Of a stretch of DNA of 7,700 bases, positions 1-5,161 are shown piece after piece (positions within the stretch are counted from its first letter, which is position 1; every line of letters begins with the position of its first letter). The position numbers and the translations under genes are program-made. The DNA lies in assembly GCA_934525405.1 (NCBI GenBank), contig CAKSZF010000068.1, positions 1 through 7,700 of the forward strand, in the 5' to 3' direction. The DNA comes from an uncultured Faecalibacterium sp. Lineage in GTDB: Bacteria; Bacillota; Clostridia; Oscillospirales; Ruminococcaceae. The notes beneath the pieces are model-generated. The model was not told where the DNA came from, made no database searches, and saw only the letters and a program-made list of their open reading frames with translations.

Positions 1-95
1 ACCGCCGTGGAGCGATTTTTCGCAGTGATAAAATTCAACATCGCAGTAAGAAAAGACAGCAGTCCGCTGAGATAAAATAGATTCCATTTTTTCAT
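1..95 (-). CDS. small membrane protein, N-terminal fragment (cut by window edge)
   Basis: The reverse strand has a clear start: GGAGG at 108-104, an 8-nt spacer, then ATG at 95-93. The frame stays open for 31 codons to the window edge. The protein begins MKKWNLFYLSG and continues with a hydrophobic stretch over about residues 5-24, followed by a basic residue cluster, so it is probably a membrane-anchored or small integral membrane protein with an N-terminal transmembrane helix. No family can be assigned from this fragment. The ribosome binding site lies only 15 bp from the end of the inverted-repeat element at 123-502, so its promoter may lie inside that element. The total length is unknown because the 3' part is outside the window. 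Confidence 0.65.
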   Translation of the reverse strand, partial: MKKWNLFYLSGLLSFLTAMLNFITAKNRSTA

Positions 96-122
96 AGAGC
101 ATTCCTCCGGTTTTGTTTTTTT

Positions 123-150
123 CACCGGCTATTTTGGATACGGCAAGCGC
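123..150 (+). repeat. left terminal inverted repeat
   Basis: The first 15 bases, CACCGGCTATTTTGG, are perfectly repeated in inverse orientation at 488-502. Bases 16-28 differ from the right arm at two positions, both A versus G. Confidence 0.8.
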
Positions 151-474
151 AGGGGCGGCTGCCATTTTACTCCGTGTGCAAAGGGGCGCAGAGCACCCAC
201 CCGGCACGCAGAAAGTGTGTGCCCGCAGCAGTCTGCGGGGCAAATTCATGAAGGGTGGCTTGCCTGCCTGCCCATGGAGACGTAAGCGCAAAAGCAGGAA
301 TGCGGGAAGGAGCAAGGGACGGTTTCGGCGAAAAAGCGTCTGGCGGTGGCGGAAAAGCCGAACGCAAGATTTTTTCATAATAGCTGGCTCGTAAGGTGAG
401 CCGTACCAAAACTTCCTTGCGGAAATGTGCAGCGTTATAGTTCATCTGCACCTGAACCGGCAGCTGTGCACCCG

Positions 475-502
475 GCGCTTGCCGCACCCAAAATAGCCGG
501 TG
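475..502 (-). repeat. right terminal inverted repeat
   Basis: Read on the minus strand this is CACCGGCTATTTTGG followed by GTGCGGCAAGCGC. It matches 123-150 at 26 of 28 positions. The element end lies 10 bp downstream of the stop codon of the minus-strand gene at 513. Confidence 0.8.
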
Positions 503-512
503 GAACGTTTAT

Positions 513-1151
513 TTAGTTTTTGGCGTTTTCCAGATAGATCTCAAAGGCTTCGGCAAAGCTGGCATTTACATCAAAGGGGACAGTGTAGTCCACCTTGGAG
601 GTCACAAGGCAGAGGTCCAGCCGGTTGGAGGTTTCGTCTGCCTGCCGGTTCAGTTTGCTCAGCGCCGCATGGATGACCTTGCGGTCGTAGTTGATGGTGG
701 TCACCCGCTTCACATCGCAGCAGTAGGAGATCTGGTTACCCTCGGCGTTGAAGCGGTAGCCGGTGCCCCCGCCGGAGAGCAGCTGCTCAGAACTGCGCAG
801 GTCGTTCATCCGTTTGAAGGTGCGGGCAATGCTCTGCCGCGCGGCATTCAGGCTGACCTCGCTGTCCATATCCATGTCCAGCGCATCCTTTGCCTTGCGG
901 ATGGCGGCAAACAGGCGGCTCTTCTCCTCCAGCAGATAGAGCATGAACCGGGCAACGTCGGTGATCTGCTCTGCATATTCGGTCTGTGCCACGTCCATAA
1001 CGGTCTCGTCCTCGGCCTCGGGCATCACCTTATGGCGCAGATAGGTGTTGGCCACCTTGGTCACGTTGGCATCGCAGTCCAGAATGCCCTGCGCCTCGTC
1101 CAGCAGAGCCTGGAGCTTGTTCTGGTAGCGGAATGCTTCCTTCAGGTTCAT
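513..1151 (-). CDS. uncharacterised 212-aa, helix-rich protein
   Basis: The start is ATG at 1151-1149 (MNLKEAFRYQ), preceded by GGAGGG at 1164-1159 with a 7-nt spacer. An in-frame ATG five codons upstream overlaps this ribosome binding site and is unlikely to be used. The N-terminal two thirds is rich in charged helical residues (about 1-115) and could form a coiled coil. A Gly-rich turn (SGGGTGYRFNAEGNQ) near residues 125-140 is followed by a mixed segment with a Cys pair (YCCDV) and a second helical stretch. No signal peptide or membrane segment is visible, so it is probably cytoplasmic. I do not recognise a named family. The 'FNAEGNQ-xYxxDV' turn and MNLKEAF start resemble small hypothetical proteins I associate with Clostridia and their prophages, but this is a weak impression. 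No good promoter is seen in the 160 bp upstream, and no intrinsic terminator before the TIR element. Confidence 0.8.
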   Translation of the reverse strand: MNLKEAFRYQNKLQALLDEAQGILDCDANVTKVANTYLRHKVMPEAEDETVMDVAQTEYAEQITDVARFMLYLLEEKSRLFAAIRKAKDALDMDMDSEVSLNAARQSIARTFKRMNDLRSSEQLLSGGGTGYRFNAEGNQISYCCDVKRVTTINYDRKVIHAALSKLNRQADETSNRLDLCLVTSKVDYTVPFDVNASFAEAFEIYLENAKN

Positions 1152-1230
1152 AGTCGTTCCCTCCATCTTGTTTTTTCTGCTTTCAGCTTACCACAGACTG
1201 CCCGCCCACGCAAGCTTTCCGGTAAAACAG

Positions 1231-1271
1231 GCAAAACGCCCGCTCCGGCATGACCGGGGCAGGCGTTTTGC
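1231..1271 (-). terminator. long hairpin, likely terminator of the 84-aa gene
   Basis: GCAAAACGCC at 1231-1240 pairs with GGCGTTTTGC at 1262-1271, and an inner GCTCCGG/CCGGGGC stem extends it, giving a hairpin of roughly 17 bp. It lies 40 bp past the stop of the minus-strand gene at 1312. The T-tract is weak on the minus strand (CTGTTTTA) and somewhat better on the plus strand (TTTTGCT), so termination efficiency is uncertain and some readthrough to the gene at 1151 is possible. Confidence 0.6.
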
Positions 1272-1311
1272 TTTTGCTGTGACACTTATTGGGATTAGAG
1301 ATTGGCATTAC

Positions 1312-1566
1312 TCAGCCGGCCACGCGCTCGGTGCGGCCTGCCTCCAGCATATAGCGCAGGAAGCCGGTCACGTCGGCGGGGTCGGTCACGGTGAGGTCAA
1401 AGCCCTTCTTGGGGGCAGCGTCCATCATCTGCAGCATGGAGCGTGCGGTAGTGTCCTTTTTCAGGTCGCAGGTCTTTCCGTTGTCCAGATGCAGCAGCAC
1501 GCTGCCGTGGCTGGCAGAAAGCTGGTTCATGAAACGTTCCTTATCAAAATACTCGATTCGAAGCAT
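1312..1566 (-). CDS. 84-aa protein with possible degenerate HPr-like fold
   Basis: ATG at 1566-1564 follows a perfect AAGGAGG (1580-1574) at 7-nt spacing, so the start is secure. The C-terminal two thirds runs in the same order as the HPr phosphocarrier family: NGKT at residues 29-32, then an ARSMLQMMDA helix (41-50) where HPr has KSIMGVMSLG, then PKKGFDLTVTD (52-62) where HPr has a KKG-x-x-I-T-I strand, then a final helix. The N-terminal strand and the GxHARP loop with the phosphoacceptor His15 are absent, so a phosphotransfer role in the PTS would not be possible; Ser43 sits near the position of the regulatory Ser46. The HPr relationship is inference from a by-eye alignment. The gene is monocistronic or leads the 212-aa gene through a hairpin. 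Confidence 0.75.
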   Translation of the reverse strand: MLRIEYFDKERFMNQLSASHGSVLLHLDNGKTCDLKKDTTARSMLQMMDAAPKKGFDLTVTDPADVTGFLRYMLEAGRTERVAG

Positions 1567-1604
1567 AGGAATACCTCCTTGATGAAGCGGTTTATATTAC
1601 ACTT

Positions 1605-1632
1605 GCCGTCCGATCCTCTTTGGACAGACGGC
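1605..1632 (-). promoter_or_regulatory. hairpin in the 5' leader of the 84-aa gene
   Basis: GCCGTC at 1605-1610 pairs with GACGGC at 1627-1632 and internal bases can pair further. It lies about 40 nt upstream of the start codon on the transcribed strand of the 84-aa gene. No U-run follows, so it is not an intrinsic terminator. It could be a leader structure that affects translation or stability; no known riboswitch is recognised. Confidence 0.3.
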
Positions 1633-1747
1633 GGGAGAATAGCGGTTTTGCCCGGTAGGGAACGCTTGCACAGCTTGTGTCCCCGCTGCCTTGGTGCTAT
1701 ACTGAGCTTGGAAGCTCTGATAGGATAATACCACAAAACAATCGCAA

Positions 1748-1778
1748 ATTATAGAACAGAACCGCATAGTATATGCAA
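1748..1778 (-). promoter_or_regulatory. candidate promoter of the 84-aa gene
   Basis: On the minus strand a perfect TATAAT (1753-1748) is preceded by TTGCAT (1778-1773). The 19-nt spacing is longer than ideal. A 13-bp inverted repeat, GCATA-GTA-TATGC (1764-1776), overlaps the -35 side and might bind a regulator. If real, the transcript has a leader of about 175 nt. This is the best sigma-A-like candidate in the divergent gap with the AraC gene. Confidence 0.35.
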
Positions 1779-1833
1779 CAAAACCGGCATTGACAAAAAA
1801 CATTCAAAGTATTGCGGAAAGGAATTAGTGAAT

Positions 1834-2766
1834 ATGTCACATCAGACAAGCTGTGCCTCTTATACCAACAGCCGGGTGGGACTTTCCAGTGCTACTGCTG
1901 TGGTAGCCGATGCCGCCGGGCGGGAGCAGACCCAGCACGGCAGCCCGCTGTTCCCTATTGCCTGCTACGCCGAGGACCTTTCCAGCTACTCGGTGGCGTG
2001 GCACTGGCACGAGGAATTTGAGTTTATTCTGGCGGCACTGGGGCCCATCCATGTGGATGTGAACAAGACCCGCCTGACCTTGCAGACCGGGCAGGGCGTG
2101 TTCATCAACTCCGGGGCGCTGCACGCGGTAGAGCCTGCCGAGGGCAGGGCACTGCTGCACTCCGGCGTATTTCAGCCCCGGCTTGTCGGCGGCATGGACA
2201 CCGTATTCTGGCAAAAACTCATCCGCCCGCTTTTGCAGCCGGGCACGCCGCCCTTCTTTTTGCTGGACGAAGCCGTGCCATGGCAGCGGCAGGTGCTGCT
2301 CTGCCTGCGGGAGGCGTGGAAGGGCGTGGCAGACGAGCCCTTTGACTACGAGAACCGGGTGCGCTACCACCTTACTGCCGCCCTGCGGCTGCTCATCACC
2401 CAATGCGTCAGCGGCAAGGTGAAGGTATCGGAGCAGGAACAAATTGCCTCGGAGCGGATGAAGCAGATGCTGCGCTATGTAGAGGAGCACTACGCCGAGG
2501 AGCTGACCGTGGAAAAGCTGGCTGGCTGCGTCGCCCTGAGCGAAAGTGCCTGTCTGCGCAGCTTCCGGCAGTTTCTGGGCATCACGCCCATCCAGTACGT
2601 CAAGCAGTTCCGGGTGGAAAAAGCCGCCGAGCTGCTGCGCTCCACCCGGCTCAAGACCGGCGAGGTGGGGCTGGAATGCGGTTTTTCCGATGCCAGCTAC
2701 TTTATTAAGACCTTCCGGGAGATCAAGCACTGCACCCCCCGGGAGTATCGTATCCGCTTCTGCTGA
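1834..2766 (+). CDS. AraC-family transcriptional regulator with N-terminal cupin domain
   Basis: The 310-aa protein has the usual AraC/XylS layout. An N-terminal cupin-like ligand domain (about residues 40-130) includes WHWHEEFEF (56-64) and the GQGVFINSGALHAVEP strand-turn (86-101), typical of sugar-type AraC sensors. A linker follows, then two helix-turn-helix motifs: LTVEKLAGCVALSESACLRS (about 224-243) with FRQFLGITPIQYV after it, and GEVGLECGFSDASYFIKTFR (276-295), ending in the signature TPREYR. It presumably binds DNA in response to a small molecule, often a sugar in gut Firmicutes. ATG at 1834 is preferred over GTG at 1828 because the AAAGGA at 1818-1823 is 10 nt from ATG but only 4 nt from GTG. 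It is divergent from the 84-aa gene and not next to a transporter or glycosidase, so its target is unknown. Confidence 0.93.
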   Translation: MSHQTSCASYTNSRVGLSSATAVVADAAGREQTQHGSPLFPIACYAEDLSSYSVAWHWHEEFEFILAALGPIHVDVNKTRLTLQTGQGVFINSGALHAVEPAEGRALLHSGVFQPRLVGGMDTVFWQKLIRPLLQPGTPPFFLLDEAVPWQRQVLLCLREAWKGVADEPFDYENRVRYHLTAALRLLITQCVSGKVKVSEQEQIASERMKQMLRYVEEHYAEELTVEKLAGCVALSESACLRSFRQFLGITPIQYVKQFRVEKAAELLRSTRLKTGEVGLECGFSDASYFIKTFREIKHCTPREYRIRFC

Positions 2767-2779
2767 TGTGAAAGGTAAA

Positions 2780-2810
2780 AATGCCGGGCAGCTACAAGCT
2801 GCCCGGCATT
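2780..2810. terminator. bidirectional terminator between AraC gene and acetyltransferase
   Basis: A perfect 14-bp stem (AATGCCGGGCAGCT at 2780-2793 with its complement at 2797-2810) closes a 3-nt ACA loop. It sits between convergent stops at 2766 and 2814. The minus-strand exit has the better U-tract (TTTTTACCTTT when read through the stem base); the plus-strand exit is TTGTATTAT. It therefore probably serves both genes, most efficiently the acetyltransferase. Confidence 0.85.
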
Positions 2811-2813
2811 GTA

Positions 2814-3611
2814 TTATAAAATTATCCCCTGCCAGCGCTCCGGCGGGATGACCGCCTCGGTAACAAAGGCTTCGGGGTTCGGCGCAAGAACGTGGCGAGT
2901 GACCCGGAAAAGTCCCTCGGCATCGCACAGGATACACTTTGCATCGCCGAATTTCGTATTTCGGGCTGCACCGCAGTCCAGATACGCCTGTTCCAGCTTG
3001 ACGAAATCCTCCGAGATGTGCGGCTGCTGCGCGTTGTAGTGGCGGCGCATATAGACTGTGTGCTGCGCCCCGGCTTCGTCCACCACGGTCAGCTGCAGGG
3101 GCTTGTCGGTCAGGCGGTTCGGCACGTTCAGCACCTCCTCCACGCTATGGATAAAGGTGTTGCGAGCGTGGGTGACCCCCAGCAGCAGCACCTTGCCGTG
3201 AGCTGCCCGCAGCCGGTCGTAACAGCCGCCGGGGGTGCAGGGAGTGTTGGCGTTCAGTTCCCCTTCTATGTAAGCAGCTGCCCCCTTACCGTAGGCTGCC
3301 ATGCTGTGGGTGGGGTGCAGCGAGCGCACCACGCCGGGGCGCTGTCGGAACAGCTCCGGCAGAATGCCCACGCAGCACGCGCTGCGGCGCACATCGAACA
3401 CCCGATTCTCCTCGCTGATGAACCGCCATGTGTGGGTGGGCAGCAGCAGTAAGCCTTCCGCAAAAAACTCCATCAATGCGTCCAGAACCGTGTCTGCGCC
3501 GCCCTCCACCGCGCCAATGGACTTCATGGAGGAATGGATCAGGATGGTCTCGTTCCCTGTCAGCCCCATCGCGGCAAGGTCGTGCTTGAGGTCAGCCTTT
3601 ATATATGCCAT
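2814..3611 (-). CDS. AAC(3)-family (antibiotic/aminoglycoside) N-acetyltransferase
   Basis: The 265-aa product has the family's typical length and motifs: ILIHSSMKSIG (23-33), LLLLPTHTW (54-62), RSLHPTHSMAAYGKGA (96-111), PCTPGGCYDRL (124-134) and VLLLGV...TFIHSVEE (141-159), in which the H-x-x-E (His155, Glu158) is the active-site region. Members transfer acetyl from acetyl-CoA to an amine, classically N3 of 2-deoxystreptamine aminoglycosides; many chromosomal homologues (YokD-like) have no proven resistance role, so the substrate here is open. The start at ATG 3611-3609 follows AAGGAG at correct spacing. An in-frame upstream ATG at 3731 adds 40 residues unlike the family and lacks a ribosome binding site. 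It is divergent from a GntR regulator whose candidate operators lie in the shared intergenic region, suggesting local control. Confidence 0.9.
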   Translation of the reverse strand: MAYIKADLKHDLAAMGLTGNETILIHSSMKSIGAVEGGADTVLDALMEFFAEGLLLLPTHTWRFISEENRVFDVRRSACCVGILPELFRQRPGVVRSLHPTHSMAAYGKGAAAYIEGELNANTPCTPGGCYDRLRAAHGKVLLLGVTHARNTFIHSVEEVLNVPNRLTDKPLQLTVVDEAGAQHTVYMRRHYNAQQPHISEDFVKLEQAYLDCGAARNTKFGDAKCILCDAEGLFRVTRHVLAPNPEAFVTEAVIPPERWQGIIL

Positions 3612-3790
3612 GTCGTTTCTCCTTTTCGGGCGTTTTGCCTGCCCCCAGTTTACCGCCTTTTGCGCAGCAAAGCAAGCCCGCAGCAGTACAGCGCAACCGC
3701 AATGCATAAAAAAGTACATTTTCTGCTGCATTTTCCGGGGACGATTCGGTGTCTGCGGGATATATGGCCTTTCAGCTTTTTAGCAAAATC

Positions 3791-3800
3791 CTGTATACAA
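3791..3800. promoter_or_regulatory. candidate GntR-type operator 1
   Basis: CTGTATACAA contains the palindrome TGTATACA (3792-3799), the same 8-bp core as the site at 3999-4010. It fits the loose T-x-GT-xxx-AC-x-A pattern of FadR-type GntR operators. It lies about 180 bp upstream of the acetyltransferase start and downstream of the candidate minus-strand promoter at 3847-3855, where binding would obstruct transcription. Confidence 0.5.
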
Positions 3801-3846
3801 CATATCATCTTGCAGTGCTGCCGCGAAACAGCCGCAGCGCCTTACA

Positions 3847-3855
3847 ATTATAACA
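3847..3855 (-). promoter_or_regulatory. candidate extended -10 promoter for the acetyltransferase
   Basis: On the minus strand TGTTATAAT (3855-3847) is a perfect TATAAT with the TG extension one base upstream, which can compensate for the poor -35 region (AACAGA at about 17 nt). Transcription would start near 3840 and give a leader of about 230 nt that includes operator 1. Confidence 0.4.
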
Positions 3856-3998
3856 TTTGACAGTTATTTTCTGTTTTCTTTGTATATTCAGTACAGCATC
3901 CCTCTTATCGCGGCATTTTATCAGCACTTTTCCCGTATTGTGAAGCGGCATATCAATTTTCCCGTTTCCTGCGCAGCTCCGTGTGCAAGCGCGAAAAT

Positions 3999-4010
3999 CT
4001 TGTATACAAG
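3999..4010. promoter_or_regulatory. candidate GntR-type operator 2, perfect 12-bp palindrome
   Basis: CTTGTATACAAG is a perfect palindrome and a close match to operators of FCD-class GntR regulators (TTGTATACAA-like). It lies 27 bp upstream of the -35 box of the GntR gene and shares its core with the site at 3791-3800, 208 bp away. The simplest reading is an autoregulatory operator bound by the adjacent GntR protein. Confidence 0.6.
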
Positions 4011-4025
4011 TGTACGAATAAAGTT

Positions 4026-4065
4026 CCGTTCCATCATTGACATTCCGCTGCCGGAACGGTACAAT
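4026..4065 (+). promoter_or_regulatory. GntR-gene promoter with flanking 7-bp inverted repeat
   Basis: TTGACA at 4037-4042, a 17-nt spacer, and TACAAT at 4060-4065 form a near-consensus vegetative promoter. A perfect inverted repeat, CCGTTCC (4026-4032) and GGAACGG (4053-4059), brackets the -35 box and touches the -10 box, so a protein on it would block RNA polymerase. Transcription would start near 4072 and give a leader of about 33 nt. A 12-bp palindrome, AATAAGCTTATT, lies at 4069-4080. Confidence 0.8.
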
Positions 4066-4104
4066 GATAATAAGCTTATTTTACCAGATAAATGGAGAAC
4101 GACT

Positions 4105-4806
4105 ATGGCTACATTACAGCACACGGATGAGCTTTATCACATTCTCGAGGACGAGATCTGCGCATTGAAGATCCTGCCCGGGGAAGCATTGAGCGAAAAC
4201 CAGCTGTGCAAGCGGTTCGGTGTTTCGCGCACCCCCATCCGCAGCGTTTTGCAACGGCTGGAGCAGAACCGCTTTGTGCAGATCATCCCCTGCAAGGGCA
4301 CCATCGTCACCGCCATCGACATCGGCGTGGTGGATCAGCTCATCTTCCAGCGTGTTGCGGTGGAGGGCATGGTGTTCCGGGATTTTGTGCAGAGCTGCTC
4401 GCCCATGGAGATCCTTGCGGTGGAGCACCTTTATAATATGCTGCTGGAAGCCGCTGCGGGGCGCAGCGACCCGGAAAATTTTGATTTCAACCACTTCCTC
4501 AGCTGCGACCTTGCCATGCACGAGTACTGGTTCCGCAAAACCAGCAAGGAGTACCTTTGGGAACAGATGACCCGCCCACAGGCAGACTATTCCCGCTTTA
4601 TCCGTCTGGACATCGTGGGCGCGCGCAATGTTCCCAGCGTTATCAGTGAACACGCCGAGATGCTGCGCATTCTGCGGGAGACGGATCTGGACGCCATCGA
4701 GCCGCTGATGCGCACCCACCTGTACGGCGGCGTGAGCCGCATGGGCAGCAAGGTCTACTCGGACGAATACCGCATCTACTTCAAGCTGCCGGAGGGCAAA
4801 AAATAA
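4105..4806 (+). CDS. GntR-family transcriptional regulator, FadR/FCD subfamily
   Basis: The 233-aa protein begins with a winged helix-turn-helix (about residues 8-72): LKILPGEALSENQLCKRFGVSRTPIRSVLQRLEQ is the GntR signature with the SRTPIR recognition helix, then a GTIV wing. Residues 75-215 form an all-helical FCD effector domain with its metal-ligand pattern in place: Asp135 and His139 (D-x3-H), His183 and His205. Such regulators usually sense carboxylates or sugar acids and often repress neighbouring genes. ATG at 4105 is chosen because GGAG (4094-4097) lies 7 nt before it and the promoter places the transcript start near 4072. The open frame extends upstream to 3880, but that portion contains the promoter. 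The divergent acetyltransferase is the most obvious candidate target besides itself. Confidence 0.93.
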   Translation: MATLQHTDELYHILEDEICALKILPGEALSENQLCKRFGVSRTPIRSVLQRLEQNRFVQIIPCKGTIVTAIDIGVVDQLIFQRVAVEGMVFRDFVQSCSPMEILAVEHLYNMLLEAAAGRSDPENFDFNHFLSCDLAMHEYWFRKTSKEYLWEQMTRPQADYSRFIRLDIVGARNVPSVISEHAEMLRILRETDLDAIEPLMRTHLYGGVSRMGSKVYSDEYRIYFKLPEGKK

Positions 4807-4807
4807 A

Positions 4808-4841
4808 AAGGCCGCTGCACAGTCTTCTGTACAACGGCCTT
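4808..4841. terminator. bidirectional terminator between GntR gene and tRNA-Gln
   Basis: AAGGCCG (4808-4814) pairs with CGGCCTT (4835-4841), with an inner ACAG/CTGT helix. On the minus strand the stem is followed by TTTTTA and TTTTTT, a strong U-tract directly behind the tRNA 3' end. On the plus strand the U-tract is TCTTCT, weaker. It thus ends the tRNA transcript and probably also the GntR transcript, just past its stop at 4806. Confidence 0.8.
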
Positions 4842-4845
4842 CTTC

Positions 4846-4919
4846 TGGTTGCGCCAGCAGGAGTCGAACCTACGATGGGGGAGTCAAAGTCCCCTGCCTT
4901 ACCGCTTGGCGATGGCGCA
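4846..4919 (-). tRNA. tRNA-Gln (anticodon UUG)
   Basis: On the minus strand this folds as a full cloverleaf of 74 nt: 7-bp acceptor stem TGCGCCA/TGGCGCA, D-arm GCC...GGC with AAGCGGTAA loop, anticodon stem GGGGA/TCCCC with loop CTTTGAC (anticodon TTG, reading CAA glutamine), a 4-nt variable loop, T-arm GTAGG-TTCGACT-CCTGC (one G-T pair), discriminator A and an encoded CCA (4848-4846). It is a single tRNA gene with its own promoter and terminator. Confidence 0.97.
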
Positions 4920-4930
4920 TCATGCAAGAT

Positions 4931-4959
4931 AGTATAACATATTTTCCGCCGTTCCACAA
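4931..4959 (-). promoter_or_regulatory. tRNA-Gln promoter
   Basis: On the minus strand TTGTGG (4959-4954) and TATACT (4936-4931) are separated by 17 nt, with a TG extension upstream of the -10 box. Transcription would start close to the mature tRNA 5' end at 4919. Confidence 0.7.
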
Positions 4960-4966
4960 GGGGTGC

Positions 4967-5021
4967 GCCGCGTTTTTGCGGCTTTTTTCTGTGCGCCGCC
5001 TGCTGCATTTGCGGCGGTTTT
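4967..5021 (+). terminator. two tandem hairpin/T-run structures
   Basis: The first is GCCGC-GTTTTT-GCGGC followed by six T (4967-4988). The second is CCGCC...GGCGG (4996-5017) followed by TTTT. Both face the plus strand. No plus-strand gene ends just upstream; they could stop readthrough from the GntR gene and isolate the peptide gene, or be remnants of a lost gene. Nothing else that I can support lies in 4960-5040, and I see no clear promoter for the peptide gene in this gap. Confidence 0.4.
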
Positions 5022-5161
5022 GGTCAGTTTTCGGGCTTAACGGCAGAAGTATGTAGGGCCTGCACTTGTGGCCGGTGCTCTGCTTACCACCCTGCTGGTC
5101 ACCACTATGTTCTGAACACTGCTGTAACCGCAACGATACCATTCAAGAAAGGGATCTTACC

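Larger units (their letters stand above)
123..502. mobile_element. MITE-like element with 28-bp terminal inverted repeats
   Basis: The block is bounded by an inverted repeat: 123-150 matches the reverse complement of 475-502 at 26 of 28 positions. The outer 15 bp (CACCGGCTATTTTGG) are perfect. The similarity continues weakly inward, with a GCTGCC core in both arms. The interior has no convincing gene: the open frames of about 90-106 codons on either strand lack ribosome binding sites and have low-complexity, Pro/Ala/Arg-rich translations. It holds two short hairpins (222-239 and 386-402). No target-site duplication is visible; the flanks are a T-run on the left and GAACG on the right. It occupies the whole gap between the 3' end of the 212-aa gene and the ribosome binding site of the left-edge gene. 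I interpret it as a non-autonomous miniature transposable element or dispersed repeat; mobility is inferred from the structure only. Confidence 0.6.

Noticed and set aside
167..487. 106-codon minus-strand frame inside the TIR element
   Set aside because: No ribosome binding site, Pro/Ala/Arg-rich composition, and it lies almost wholly between the inverted repeats and runs into one; most likely non-coding repeat DNA.
669..1253. 194-codon plus-strand frame opposite the 212-aa gene
   Set aside because: His/Leu/Val-rich antisense translation without a ribosome binding site; the minus-strand gene has a strong one.
1790..1795. TTGACA upstream of the AraC gene
   Set aside because: No acceptable -10 box at 16-18 nt; the expected position falls on the ribosome binding site.
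1837..2937. 366-codon open frame on the minus strand opposite the AraC gene
   Set aside because: It is the mirror of a clear AraC protein in GC-rich DNA, lacks a ribosome binding site, has no family motif and crosses the terminator at 2780-2810.
2892..3452. 186-codon plus-strand frame opposite the acetyltransferase
   Set aside because: Antisense shadow; the minus strand has all AAC(3) motifs.
3612..3731. 40-residue N-terminal extension of the acetyltransferase
   Set aside because: No ribosome binding site at 3731, sequence unlike the family, while ATG 3611 has AAGGAG and gives the expected length.
3857..3888. Second plus-strand TTGACA in the divergent region
   Set aside because: The downstream -10 options (TGTATA at 18 nt, TATATT at 20 nt) are poor, and a much better promoter lies at 4037-4065.
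3880..4104. 75-residue N-terminal extension of the GntR protein
   Set aside because: It would encode the operator and promoter at 3999-4065; the start at 4105 has its own ribosome binding site and begins right before the winged helix.
4114..4719. 201-codon minus-strand frame opposite the GntR gene
   Set aside because: Antisense shadow of a recognisable GntR/FCD protein, with no start signal.
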